From the NCBI GenBank assembly GCA_949296075.1, contig CASFNG010000007.1, positions 1-64,000 of the forward strand: 64,000 bases of DNA, in the 5' to 3' direction. Below, piece by piece: positions 1 to 8,089 of the stretch. Positions within the stretch are counted from its first letter, which is position 1. Every line of letters begins with the position of its first letter. Source of the DNA: an uncultured Parabacteroides sp. Lineage in GTDB: Bacteria; Bacteroidota; Bacteroidia; Bacteroidales; Tannerellaceae. Below the pieces are notes generated by a model. The model was given only the letters and a program-made list of their open reading frames with translations, was not told the DNA's origin and ran no database searches. The position numbers and the translations under genes were made by a program.

Positions 1-54
1 GTGTTAAGCCTGTCGCTAGCGTTCATCCTGAGCCAGGATCAAACTCTTCGTTGT
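1..54 (-). rRNA. rrs: 16S ribosomal RNA, 5' end only
   Basis: The reverse complement contains the universal 16S 5' segment AGAGTTTGATCCTGGCTCAG, followed by GATGAACGCTAGCGACAGG. The GCGACAGG form is typical of Parabacteroides, where Bacteroides usually has GCTACAGG. The gene runs off the left edge, so only the first ~54 nt are present. The mature 5' end is placed by analogy with E. coli, about five bases before GAAGAG, and is uncertain by a few bases. Confidence 0.95.
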
Positions 55-226
55 CTGAATTGTATTTTTACATATCCTTCGGCCCGGATTCCCTGTCTTT
101 CTCAACGATTCCTGTGTCTCTTGACGGTATCAAATGGAATTCATCCTTCCATAATACTTGTACTACTTCTCGTTGCGTTATGTAATATCCTCAAAGAACT
201 TCGCTATCGTTTCTCGATTGCGGGTG

Positions 227-257
227 CAAAGGTACGCGCTTTTTCCTTACTTCCAAA
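227..257 (-). promoter_or_regulatory. rRNA operon promoter (Bacteroidetes type)
   Basis: Read on the minus strand there is TTTG (254-257), exactly 19 nt, then TACCTTTG (227-234). This is a complete match to the Bacteroidetes primary sigma consensus TTTG-N19-TAnnTTTG. Transcription should begin near 220 and run through a ~165 nt leader into the 16S gene. A boxA-like GTTCTTTGA lies in that leader at 191-199. The promoter is inferred from the match only. Confidence 0.75.
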
Positions 258-661
258 TTTTTTACGGCATTTTTTCGAAAATATTTCCCAAGGCGGGGAT
301 CGTGTACATTATATCATCCGGGGATGAGAAAACGCCCCCAGCGGGGCGGGAAAAACGCCGCTCACCCCCTCCCCCACGCTTTCCGGGATCCCCCGCGATG
401 CCTCGGGGAAAGGCTCGGCAGGAACCGGAGGAAAGCAGGGGATGTTTTCTCAAAAAGTCGGGAACCCATAAAACAGGCAAGATCATCCCCCCTCAACGAA
501 AATAAAGCGCCAGCGACATATCGGGATCATAAGGGCACCTCCATCCTCAGGAATAAAAAAAACGTCTCATCATCCAAAAGCTACAAAATAACGCAGAAAT
601 CCATAACCAAACGAGTACTTTCGCGGTTATAATAAATAGTTAATTTAAAAAGTATATATCC
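258..661. other. Intergenic region between rRNA promoter and mscL
   Basis: About 400 nt with no credible gene. Short open frames here lack homology-like features and overlap one another on both strands. There is a short GC-rich inverted repeat (CGCCCC near 332, GGGGCG near 342). A possible plus-strand -7 element TACTTTCG at 616-623 could serve mscL, but it has no good -33 partner. I see nothing else. Confidence 0.5.
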
Positions 662-1084
662 ATGACAAAAATCTTGCAAGAATTCAAGCAATTCGCCATG
701 CGAGGCAACGTGATCGACATGGCAGTAGGTATCATCATCGGTGGTGCCTTCGGGAAAATCGTCTCTTCCATCGTTGGAGACATCATCATGCCCGCTGTCG
801 GGTTATTAGTGGGAGGCGTAAACTTCACGGACCTGAAGGTCGTATTGAAGGAGGCCGTCATGGAGGGCGACCAGGTAATCACCCCCGCCGTCTCCATCAA
901 CTACGGGAACTTCATCCAAGTGACACTCGATTTCCTTATCGTAGCGTTCGCGATCTTCCTGCTTATCAAGGGGATCAACTCGCTCAACCGGAAAAAGGAA
1001 GAGAAACCTGCCGCCCCGGCGACACCGCCCGCCGACGTACAGTTGCTCACCGAGATACGTGACCTTCTGAAAGAGAAAAAATAA
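662..1084 (+). CDS. mscL: Large-conductance mechanosensitive channel MscL
   Basis: A 140-residue protein of the usual MscL length. It would form a homopentameric inner-membrane pore that opens under membrane tension and releases solutes during hypo-osmotic shock. The amphipathic N-terminus and first transmembrane helix carry the family pattern ([21 protein letters not shown], residues ~14-34). A periplasmic loop follows, then a second helix (~88-107), and a charged C-terminal helix ending LLKEKK. It stands alone, with its own hairpin terminator 22 nt downstream. The ATG at 662 puts the N-terminal helix in place. Identity is close to certain. Confidence 0.97.
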   Translation: MTKILQEFKQFAMRGNVIDMAVGIIIGGAFGKIVSSIVGDIIMPAVGLLVGGVNFTDLKVVLKEAVMEGDQVITPAVSINYGNFIQVTLDFLIVAFAIFLLIKGINSLNRKKEEKPAAPATPPADVQLLTEIRDLLKEKK

Positions 1085-1105
1085 GCACAAGTGGGCTTCC
1101 TGCAT

Positions 1106-1146
1106 GAATGTGCGCCAAAAAGGATCTTTTGGCGCACATTCTTTTT
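1106..1146 (+). terminator. Rho-independent terminator of mscL
   Basis: A perfect 15-bp stem: GAATGTGCGCCAAAA (1106-1120), loop AGGATC, TTTTGGCGCACATTC (1127-1141). It is followed by TTTTT. Confidence 0.9.
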
Positions 1147-1276
1147 ATCCCATCTACACTATTTATATCAAGGGAGAGAATATTTTTCAAAAGATTTACA
1201 ATTTTATCCCCTAAAACTGCAACCTTTTCCCGCGATCATTCGTCTAATCAATAAAAACATTCAAAATCATATCGCA

Positions 1277-2116
1277 ATGAAAACAAAATTAATCGCCCTT
1301 TGGGCTTTGGTCACCTGCCTCGCGTTACCCGCACGGGCAGAGAAAATAGAGGGAAACGGGAATATCATCACCAAGGAGATCTCCGTACAGGATTACGATG
1401 CCGTACAAATAGGGAACTCTCTCCTTAACCGGAATGGATGGAGTTTGTCTTCTTTATTCTCCGGAAAACATAATCAATCATACGCTTTTGAATATACGCA
1501 AGGGAATGAGCCGGAAATCCGTATCACCATCGACGAGAACCTCTATCCTTACCTCAACGTCAAGGTGGACAAGCAAAAGTTATCAATTACGGCGAAAGCC
1601 AATACCCAGCTATCCCCCACGAAACTTAAGATCGAGGGGTCTTCCAAACGATTAGAGGAAATAGATATGTCAGGCAGCATGGATTTCATCCTGCGCGGTC
1701 CGTTATCCGGCGATAAGCTGAAAGTGGAAGGAAGTGGCGGCAGCGACATCAAGATGAAGCATCCCGTACGATTGACCGAATGTAATATCTCGGCCTCAGG
1801 CGGTGCGGACATCATGTTCAGCGACCTGAGCTGCCAGCGTATCAAGGCCGCGTGTAGCGGAGGAAGCGACATAGACTTGAAAGGAAATGCCGAAGAGGGT
1901 TCCTTCGACACATCCGGAGGTTCCGACCTCAAGGCTTACGGGATGAGCATCAAACGAGTAAAGTGTGACTCCAGTGGCGGCTCCGACATCTATGTTCGCG
2001 CGACTGAGACGCTCGACGCTTCCGCCAGTGGAGGCAGCGACATCCACTACAAAGGCAATCCGAAAGTGAGCAAATCGGCCAGTGGTGGCGCCGACATCAC
2101 TAAGTCAGGAGATTAA
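1277..2116 (+). CDS. GIN-domain (DUF2807) adhesin-like exported protein
   Basis: A 279-residue exported protein starting MKTKLIALWALVTCLALPARA, a clear signal peptide. The mature part is a DUF2807 'head GIN' domain, a predicted right-handed beta-helix common in Bacteroidetes and often labelled putative auto-transporter adhesin. Its second half has seven copies of an SGG[S/A]D[I/L] motif spaced about 18-20 residues apart, as expected for stacked beta-helix turns. The open frame extends upstream to 1091, but the signal peptide fixes the start at ATG 1277. The function is unproven: the family is linked to surface or periplasmic roles without a defined ligand. Confidence 0.85.
   Translation: MKTKLIALWALVTCLALPARAEKIEGNGNIITKEISVQDYDAVQIGNSLLNRNGWSLSSLFSGKHNQSYAFEYTQGNEPEIRITIDENLYPYLNVKVDKQKLSITAKANTQLSPTKLKIEGSSKRLEEIDMSGSMDFILRGPLSGDKLKVEGSGGSDIKMKHPVRLTECNISASGGADIMFSDLSCQRIKAACSGGSDIDLKGNAEEGSFDTSGGSDLKAYGMSIKRVKCDSSGGSDIYVRATETLDASASGGSDIHYKGNPKVSKSASGGADITKSGD
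1731..2100 (+). repeat. Seven SGGSDI-type coding repeats
   Basis: In-frame repeats encode SGGSDI, SGGADI, SGGSDI, SGGSDL, SGGSDI, SGGSDI and SGGADI. The DNA pattern AGTGGNGGNNNCGACATC recurs within the GIN-domain gene. The copies are degenerate at DNA level, so these are old protein repeats rather than a recent tandem expansion. Confidence 0.8.
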
Positions 2117-2198
2117 TATAGGTTTACGAGACACAAATATTCTAAACCTTTACGTAAAGAAGAGCCGTAAATCGTATCTTAGGCAGAAAATTCAAACG

Positions 2199-3041
2199 AT
2201 GATGAAACCATTAGTATTGATCACGATCACGGCTCTTCTCGCGGGCGCCTCTTCTTCCTGCGTGAGTAAAAAGAAATTCCAGCTTGCCGAAAATGGCAGG
2301 CTGGAAGCGATAGGGCGTAGCGAAGCCCTGAAAGAAGAATTAGTAAGATGCAAGGATGAGAACGATGATCTGCACAATCGTATCGCGACCTTGGTTCGGG
2401 ACACCGCGACGATGGGAAGAGATATACGCAATTATCAGGATATGCTGGACAGCAACCTGGGTGAGCAAGACAAGCTGAACGCCTTGTTAAGACAGAAAAT
2501 GGGCGAGCTGGATGAGCGAGAACGTACCATCAATGAATTGCGGGAGATGATGGATGCCCAGACCGCCCAAGTGCAAGATCTGTTAAACAGCGTCAAAGAC
2601 GCTCTCCTTGGCTTCGATAGTGAAGAACTAACCGTCACCGAGAAAAATGGCAAGGTATATGTCGCCATGTCTGACAAGCTCCTATTCCAGTCAGGTAGCG
2701 CCAAAGTGGATAAACGAGGGAAAGAGGCCTTAGGCAAGCTCGCGGAAGTACTGAACAAGCAACACGACATTGATGTCTTTATCGAGGGACATACCGACAG
2801 CAAGCCGATCCACACGGCTCAATTCCAGGACAACTGGGATCTGAGCGTGATCCGGGCAACTTCCGTGGTACGCATCCTCACCGCGGATTATGGTGTAAGC
2901 CCTTTGCAAATACAACCTTGTGGACGGGGCGAATATATGCCAGTAGCCGACAATGAGACCGCTGATGGGCGAAGCAAAAACCGACGTACGGAAATCATCA
3001 TGGCCCCGAAATTGGATAAGTTGATGAAGATGTTGCGCTAA
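2199..3041 (+). CDS. OmpA-family outer-membrane lipoprotein
   Basis: A 280-residue protein with a lipoprotein signal peptide ending at Cys21 (LLAGASSSC). A long charged, probably coiled-coil region follows (~25-150). The C-terminus is an OmpA/MotB-type peptidoglycan-binding domain (~160-270) with FQSGSAKV, the EGHTDS motif, NWDLSVIRA and NRRTEI. It likely tethers the outer membrane to peptidoglycan. Two adjacent ATGs (2199 and 2202) are possible, and the frame extends upstream, but the signal peptide sets the start here. It is transcribed in the same direction as the GIN gene after an 82-nt gap, so co-transcription is possible but not shown. Confidence 0.88.
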   Translation: MMKPLVLITITALLAGASSSCVSKKKFQLAENGRLEAIGRSEALKEELVRCKDENDDLHNRIATLVRDTATMGRDIRNYQDMLDSNLGEQDKLNALLRQKMGELDERERTINELREMMDAQTAQVQDLLNSVKDALLGFDSEELTVTEKNGKVYVAMSDKLLFQSGSAKVDKRGKEALGKLAEVLNKQHDIDVFIEGHTDSKPIHTAQFQDNWDLSVIRATSVVRILTADYGVSPLQIQPCGRGEYMPVADNETADGRSKNRRTEIIMAPKLDKLMKMLR

Positions 3042-3058
3042 TTATACCGCCCGGCTTC

Positions 3059-3685
3059 CTAATCTAAGTAAACCCCTTTTTCCGGATGTTCGGCATACAT
3101 ACGCGTCAATTGGATCTGCTCGGGCAACACCCGTTCCAACGACAAGGGAGGCAGGTCGTCCAAGGAAAAGAATCCCTTCCCTGAAATATCGAAGGTCTCG
3201 GTAAACTCCCCACCCACCCATTCGCACAAAATAAAGCATTTATACACATAATAAGGAATGGGAGGATGGGGATGTTTACGCATATCCATCATGGCCAGCA
3301 AACGGATTGGGCGCACGATCAGGCCAGTCTCCTCACGAACCTCCTTCACGGCGACCTCTTTCGGGGAAAAGCCCACGTCGCTCCATCCACCGGGTAGCGA
3401 CCAATGCCCGTCCGCCAGCTCACGGACCAGCAAAATCTCCTTTCGCTCGTTGAACACGACGGCACGCACATCGACCTTCGGGGTCACATATTCCTTGGCG
3501 GGACAGTAGCTACTCGCCACCTCCTCCGGAGTCAGTCCGGTAGCCAACGCCGTGATCTCGTCGCTCAGAAGGGTCAGTTCCTCATAGCGCTCCGTATCAT
3601 ACGGGCTCATTGAGTAAACCAATCCGGTCTGAGCTAACGCACGGATCCGCTTCGCTACCTCTATCAAATCCTCACTTCTCGACAT
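3059..3685 (-). CDS. NUDIX hydrolase with N-terminal nucleoside-diphosphate hydrolase domain
   Basis: A 208-residue protein. Residues ~1-65 resemble the helical N-terminal domain of hydrolases of X-linked nucleoside diphosphates (Nudix_N_2 type), and residues ~70-190 are the NUDIX fold. The NUDIX box runs from G100 to L122 and keeps the EVREETGL core (E115, E118, E119). The first conserved Glu is Phe106 and the usual Arg is Lys114. ADP-ribose or a related sugar nucleotide is a plausible substrate, but the sequence does not settle it. It follows the DUF4153 gene by 6 nt, suggesting one operon, and converges on the OmpA gene. Confidence 0.85.
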   Translation of the reverse strand: MSRSEDLIEVAKRIRALAQTGLVYSMSPYDTERYEELTLLSDEITALATGLTPEEVASSYCPAKEYVTPKVDVRAVVFNERKEILLVRELADGHWSLPGGWSDVGFSPKEVAVKEVREETGLIVRPIRLLAMMDMRKHPHPPIPYYVYKCFILCEWVGGEFTETFDISGKGFFSLDDLPPLSLERVLPEQIQLTRMYAEHPEKGVYLD

Positions 3686-3691
3686 ACTTGT

Positions 3692-5158
3692 TTATTTCTT
3701 TAAATAATAGGCTCCTCTTATATCACGCACTTCCGACGAAGCATCCAGCCGGTTCACGGTAATCTCCTCCAAGATGACCATAGCGCTATCCCATTCTATC
3801 CGGAGCAGTTCCGGATAAACAGTCTCCGGGATCGTATCTTGGCCGGAAAGCCCTACCTTCCGGAGCTGATCACTCCAGAACGCCTCAACCGGCTTTTGAT
3901 ACACCAAGGTATCTTTCGCCGAATCATATACACGCAACTCTGTACCGTTCCACTCGATATACGGCCTCGAATGATCGTATCCATACGACAGTGGACTCAT
4001 TGTCGCATAACCTCGTATATCCATCGGCTCATCTGTCCGGATATGGAAGAGGGTGGGACGAGGATTCTCCTTCTTACTCATGGGCCAATTGCCACGGGCC
4101 GACTGAGAAATCCGCTCGATGTCCCTCGCCGTGATTCCGGGAATATACGTAACACCCGTCAACAGGATGATCGCCAACCACGTCGCATATTGGTATGAAG
4201 CCCACCGCCTCCGCAAGAACAGCAGCGAGGTGACGGTCAAGATCACGCCAACGACCACAAGATAAACCCGGTCCTCCGTAAATCCATACTCCCAGATCCG
4301 ATAACACGTGCCAACCCAAAAGAGCAAAAGCGGGGGCAGAGCCACCCAACTTGCCCGACTGTAGAACCAATCATAATGTCGTTTGTCCAAAAAGGGCTGA
4401 CATCCCTTCAAGGCAAACAGAGCAATTACGAAATTAGCCACGATATTGGCGACCCCTCCTTTCGGTAATGACCAGAAAAGCAGGATCTCTGCCCCATACA
4501 GATACAGGATAACCGTGTAAACCAACAGGAACGGCGAAAATACCCAATTAAGGAGTATCTGAAAAATACGGCTCTGCCATATTGGCTCGTGCCGACGGTT
4601 AAACAGAACGAACAAGAGCGGGAACAGTCCCATCCCGACCGTTATCCCGGCATAGGAAAAGAACCGTTCATTACCTCCTTGCCAAATGCCGAAAATATAT
4701 CGGATACATTCATACACAGAATACAGGAGAAGCCAAACCAGCAGAGCAAAAGCTCCGGCCAGCATCCCCGACCACAGATATGAAAGCAACCGCTTAAAGA
4801 AATGTTCATTATCGCGGCTCCTCTCACTCACCAAGTACAATAACTGTGCCCCGACCAACGAGACCCAGTAAATAGGTGAATCCGGATCTAAATCCGGCAG
4901 CAAGAAAACGGGGATGGCCAACGCGACGGACGCATAATACCCCCATCGGAACCGACTGCCGGCACAAACTCCGTTCAGCGTATAGACCAACAGAAATAAT
5001 ATTGGATAAAAAGGAAGCCTGCCTTGCAGATCGACCGACGTGTACTCATAGTCGTAGATCGCTAACACGCAAGCCACTCCTATAATAACAAACTCAACCG
5101 GATGGATACGTATAGCGCCTCTAAAGACCTCTACCGACACTTGAATGAACTTGTTCAT
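3692..5158 (-). CDS. DUF4153-like integral membrane protein
   Basis: A 488-residue membrane protein from the ATG giving MNKFIQVSVEVF. About ten hydrophobic segments lie between residues ~20 and ~350, followed by a ~130-residue soluble C-terminal tail. The arrangement fits the DUF4153 family of Bacteroidetes, whose function is unknown. An upstream in-frame extension of 23 residues is charged and improbable, so the shorter start is preferred. It leads a probable two-gene operon with the NUDIX gene. Family assignment rests on overall layout, not on a diagnostic motif. Confidence 0.7.
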   Translation of the reverse strand: MNKFIQVSVEVFRGAIRIHPVEFVIIGVACVLAIYDYEYTSVDLQGRLPFYPILFLLVYTLNGVCAGSRFRWGYYASVALAIPVFLLPDLDPDSPIYWVSLVGAQLLYLVSERSRDNEHFFKRLLSYLWSGMLAGAFALLVWLLLYSVYECIRYIFGIWQGGNERFFSYAGITVGMGLFPLLFVLFNRRHEPIWQSRIFQILLNWVFSPFLLVYTVILYLYGAEILLFWSLPKGGVANIVANFVIALFALKGCQPFLDKRHYDWFYSRASWVALPPLLLFWVGTCYRIWEYGFTEDRVYLVVVGVILTVTSLLFLRRRWASYQYATWLAIILLTGVTYIPGITARDIERISQSARGNWPMSKKENPRPTLFHIRTDEPMDIRGYATMSPLSYGYDHSRPYIEWNGTELRVYDSAKDTLVYQKPVEAFWSDQLRKVGLSGQDTIPETVYPELLRIEWDSAMVILEEITVNRLDASSEVRDIRGAYYLKK

Positions 5159-5536
5159 GATTCGAATATACGTGATTTTTGACTTCGATTCCCATTTTGA
5201 CTTCATATAAAATAACGACAGCCGCAACCTGTTTATTATCCTTATGCGGCAGAAAAGATGTCAATATATCCTAAAATGCGCCAATCTTGCAGGAGAACCA
5301 GAGAAACACCTTTCCTACCCTATCCTTAGCGAGCGAGAGAATCTTCCGTCAAGGCCTATACTTCCCGCTTCGGGAGACGGACTTAAACCTTGTTCAACAT
5401 CTTTTATACGCTTTAACCCTCCGATTTTCAAGCTGGCACGGCATTTGAACCTTATCGGGCGAATCCGGAATTGAAAAAGGATGGGTTCAAAGAGAGATTA
5501 AAAAGAATGTTTAATAAATAATTGGAGGACTGTATT
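5159..5536. other. Divergent intergenic region upstream of hsp20
   Basis: 378 nt between the DUF4153 gene and hsp20. It holds a nested inverted repeat at 5345-5381 (outer arms TCCGTC/GACGGA, inner arms TCCCG/CGGGA) and a sigma-54-like site at 5434-5449. I found no CIRCE element. A 76-codon frame at 5244-5474 shows no recognisable features and is not called as a gene. Confidence 0.45.
5434..5449 (+). promoter_or_regulatory. Candidate sigma-54 promoter for hsp20
   Basis: TGGCACG-N4-TTGAA resembles the RpoN consensus TGGCACG-N4-TTGCW. The -24 half matches fully, while the -12 half has GA in place of the critical GC. Predicted transcription would begin near 5460, 77 nt before the hsp20 ATG. No other good promoter was seen upstream of the gene. 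Confidence 0.3.
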
Positions 5537-5968
5537 ATGACACCGATGATGAGAAGAAGTCAAAATTGGTTACCGTATGTATTCAATGATCTGTTTGACA
5601 ACGACTGGATGATCAAAGCGAACGCTACAGCTCCAGCCATCAACGTGATCGAATCCGACAAGGACTACCAGATCGAGGTAGCCGCCCCGGGTATGACGAA
5701 AGAGGATTTCAATATCAAGATCGACGAGAACAACAACTTGGTCGTCTCGATGGAGAAGAAAGAGGATAAGAAAGAGAACAAGAAAGACGGACGTTATCTG
5801 AGACGCGAGTTCTCTTACAGCAAATTCCAGCAGACGATGGTCTTGCCTGACGATGTGGAAAAAGACAGGATCGAGGCTAAGGTGGAGAATGGCGTATTGG
5901 ACATCTGCATACCCAAACGCACCACTGAAGAGGCTCAAAAGGCTGAGAAAACGATCGAGATCAAGTAA
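5537..5968 (+). CDS. Small heat shock protein, Hsp20/alpha-crystallin family
   Basis: A 143-residue ATP-independent chaperone that holds unfolding proteins. A short N-terminal region (~1-33) precedes the alpha-crystallin domain (~34-127), which ends in the typical ENGVLDICIP. The C-terminus has an I-x-I motif (I140, I142) used in oligomer assembly. A GGAGGA sequence seven bases before the ATG at 5537 supports this start over the in-frame TTG at 5522; such a Shine-Dalgarno is uncommon in this lineage. A strong terminator follows. Confidence 0.95.
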   Translation: MTPMMRRSQNWLPYVFNDLFDNDWMIKANATAPAINVIESDKDYQIEVAAPGMTKEDFNIKIDENNNLVVSMEKKEDKKENKKDGRYLRREFSYSKFQQTMVLPDDVEKDRIEAKVENGVLDICIPKRTTEEAQKAEKTIEIK

Positions 5969-6007
5969 CCCTGTCAAAGGTTTCTGGATAAGCACATAAG
6001 ATAATAG

Positions 6008-6043
6008 AAAAGGGTTTGCCCCGACAAGGGGCGAACCCTTTTT
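6008..6043. terminator. Bidirectional terminator between hsp20 and SGNH hydrolase
   Basis: Stem GGGTTTGCCCC, loop GACAA, GGGGCGAACCC, flanked by an A-run on the left and a T-run on the right. It can serve hsp20 on the plus strand and the converging SGNH gene on the minus strand. It directly abuts the SGNH stop codon. Confidence 0.88.
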
Positions 6044-6841
6044 TTATTTCTCCTCCGAGCCAAAGCCCAACGCCTCGTAAATCGCCTTTCCCCAATGCTC
6101 TCCCAAATGAACCGCCCCCTGCGGGTTCGGATGCAGGTAAAAGGTACCGGCGAAGCCCTCCTCCGCCTGGAAATCTGTCAAATGGTGTTCCTTGAAATAA
6201 TCGAACCCTTCCGTATCGCCAAGGAATACCTGCCCCGGGAAACGTTTTCCATAATCAGCGACCAGCCGCCGGATCTCCGGATAATAAGCTTGCAGCCGGC
6301 TCAATCCCTCCTCTAAGTATTTCGCTCCATTATACGTGTTGGGGCTATACCAGATCGGCCGGTGAACGACGATCCGGCAGGTAGGATACAAAGCCAGCAG
6401 GCGATCGACGATCTTCCGCAGGTTAACCGCATAATCTCCGGGCGATACAGGAGCCCCATTCGTGCCCGAGATCGCGCTATCGTTCGTGCCTAACATGATG
6501 GAGAAGACCAAATCAGCCCAAGTCTCGTCGCTAAACTGGTCGGCGGCGGCCGTTGCCCAAGGGAAAAGTGTCCCCGTCTCCGGCAGGTAATCCACCGTCG
6601 TGCAACCGCTCCTCCCACGGTTCGCGTACTTCACGGCACCGATTCCCTCGCGTTTGCTCAAGTACAACGCCGCCTTTACGGGCGGAGCCTCGCGCACGGG
6701 ATTGGCCAAGCCGGCCCCCTCCGTGATGCTGTTCCCGATAAATACGATATTCACGTAACGCTTCGTGTCGCTCGCCGCCGCATGAAGGCTAAGAAACAAA
6801 GCCCCACACACCGCGGCCAACCGAAAAAATGATCTCATCAT
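6044..6841 (-). CDS. Exported SGNH/GDSL-type hydrolase
   Basis: A 265-residue protein with a signal peptide (cleavage near AAAS, residues ~21-24). SGNH blocks are visible: GNSIT with nucleophile Ser38, a glycine in the GRSG stretch (~76-79), GTND with Asn120, and HPNPQG with His237. The usual Asp three residues before that His is Phe234 here, so the triad may rely on another acid or only a Ser-His dyad. Such proteins are esterases, often acting on acetylated sugars. It lies 9 nt after the flavin-binding gene and is probably co-transcribed with it. Confidence 0.85.
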   Translation of the reverse strand: MMRSFFRLAAVCGALFLSLHAAASDTKRYVNIVFIGNSITEGAGLANPVREAPPVKAALYLSKREGIGAVKYANRGRSGCTTVDYLPETGTLFPWATAAADQFSDETWADLVFSIMLGTNDSAISGTNGAPVSPGDYAVNLRKIVDRLLALYPTCRIVVHRPIWYSPNTYNGAKYLEEGLSRLQAYYPEIRRLVADYGKRFPGQVFLGDTEGFDYFKEHHLTDFQAEEGFAGTFYLHPNPQGAVHLGEHWGKAIYEALGFGSEEK

Positions 6842-6850
6842 CTATCTGAA

Positions 6851-7342
6851 TTATATAGGTATCCGTTTCGATTTTCCCGAGATATGCCGGATATCCAAGC
6901 GCAAGATATTGGTCCGGGCAAACGACTTCTCGATATATTTCTCCCCGATCTCCCGGAACTCAGGGGCGTACTTACCGACAAGCAGGCGCAAAGCCTCCCT
7001 CCGCTCCTCCTCGGGTAAATTCCCGTGGATCTCCCCAAAAGCGATCACGCTCTCGTAAGCGGTGGTGAATTGCCGGGGGATCACCCGCGTCTCTCCCACG
7101 ACGGTAAAACTTACCCTCGGGTTCTTCCTGAGGCATTCCAACTTGTAGCCTTCGGGAGCGCAATGGAAATAAATGGACTCTCCCGCCTTCACGAAACTGA
7201 TCGGGATGCCATAGCCATAACCGTTCGCACCCTCCATCGCCAAGAAACCATATTCACCGGTCTCCAGCAGCCAGATCGCCCGCTCAGGCTCCAAAAGTCT
7301 GTCTTTCCGGCGTACTTCTTTAAATAAAGGATCCATCCTCAT
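6851..7342 (-). CDS. Pyridoxamine 5'-phosphate oxidase-family FMN-binding protein (NimA-like)
   Basis: A ~163-residue split-barrel flavoprotein of the group that includes NimA-type nitroimidazole reductases. It begins MRMDPLFKEVRRKDR and contains GYPISF-like GIPISFVKAG and YFHCAPEGYKLECLRKNPRVSFTV, all typical of this group. The His71-like residue in FHCAPEGYK sits where Nim proteins bind cofactor or substrate. A TTG start at 7357 would overlap the -7 promoter element, so the ATG at 7342 (or 7336) is preferred. First gene of a two-gene unit with the SGNH hydrolase. Actual substrate unknown. Confidence 0.8.
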   Translation of the reverse strand: MRMDPLFKEVRRKDRLLEPERAIWLLETGEYGFLAMEGANGYGYGIPISFVKAGESIYFHCAPEGYKLECLRKNPRVSFTVVGETRVIPRQFTTAYESVIAFGEIHGNLPEEERREALRLLVGKYAPEFREIGEKYIEKSFARTNILRLDIRHISGKSKRIPI

Positions 7343-7354
7343 GCTATTTTGGCT

Positions 7355-7362
7355 CAAATATA
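7355..7362 (-). promoter_or_regulatory. -7 element for the flavin-binding/SGNH operon
   Basis: On the minus strand TATATTTG is a full match to TAnnTTTG. No TTTG is found at the -33 position. The predicted transcript start (~7348) leaves a very short leader before ATG 7342. Confidence 0.5.
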
Positions 7363-7438
7363 CGAGAAAAAAGGTAAACCTATCCCCATTACAGCCGGTT
7401 TACTGGCGGAGCTTTTTTCCGTGAATTTCCTTTATGGA

Positions 7439-8071
7439 TCAAAACAAGAAATAGATGCCGCAATGGAAGGAATGGTGGCTATGCGCGCCATAACCAGACA
7501 TGCCACGAAATGTATTACGCCCGTAGTAATCCCCTTCCATTGCCCTCTCGGAGATATAGAACCTATAATCCAGTTCGGCTCCCACGAATCGCCACGTATA
7601 TCGCAACCCGACTTTGGGATAGATCGCGTAATCATTGAACTTAGAACGTTCAACCGACTTGGTCTCCTCGTGCGAAATGGTCTGATTCCGATGATTGAGC
7701 CACTGGTATTCGAAGCCTCCACCCGCGAATAGCTCCAGATGCTTACATCCCGCGATGGTGTAATCATAGCCAATCCCCAAGCCATATAATCTCATTTTAT
7801 GCGTGTCATACCCAGCGACCGTGTAACTGTCTTTCCATTTTCTCCATCCTAACGGTACATTCAGGTAAAAGGTATGCCTCTCCGGGAGCTTATACCGTAT
7901 CGTAAACTCTATCGGATGCATCTCCCGTCTGATCCGGTTCTTAAAATCGTAGGAGATACCCACGCCAAACCGATGCGGCTCCTTTTCCTTGACTACCTCC
8001 TCCGCATTGACTGTCGAGAAGAATGAAAGCAAACACATCCCAATAATCAATAAGAATCTCGTTCGTCTCAT
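7439..8071 (-). CDS. Small outer-membrane beta-barrel-like protein (tandem paralogue A1)
   Basis: A 210-residue exported protein with a signal peptide ending near VNAEE. The rest alternates polar and aromatic residues in short strands (FGVGISYDF, YGLGIGYDY, VGLRYTWRFVGAELDYRF) and ends CGIYFLF. A C-terminal Phe is typical of outer-membrane barrels recognised by the BAM complex. It is closest to paralogue A2 (8766-9416), sharing the N-terminal ~75 residues almost completely. Last gene of the four-gene array, 18 nt after its neighbour. I recognise no named family or substrate. Confidence 0.7.
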   Translation of the reverse strand: MRRTRFLLIIGMCLLSFFSTVNAEEVVKEKEPHRFGVGISYDFKNRIRREMHPIEFTIRYKLPERHTFYLNVPLGWRKWKDSYTVAGYDTHKMRLYGLGIGYDYTIAGCKHLELFAGGGFEYQWLNHRNQTISHEETKSVERSKFNDYAIYPKVGLRYTWRFVGAELDYRFYISERAMEGDYYGRNTFRGMSGYGAHSHHSFHCGIYFLF

Positions 8072-8089
8072 AGCGAATCAATTTAAAGG

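Noticed and set aside
1..327. 108-codon plus-strand frame at the left edge
   Set aside because: It begins inside the 16S rRNA gene and crosses the rRNA leader and promoter.
5244..5474. 76-codon frame upstream of hsp20
   Set aside because: No hydrophobic or domain pattern, and it overlaps the candidate regulatory sequences. Probably chance.
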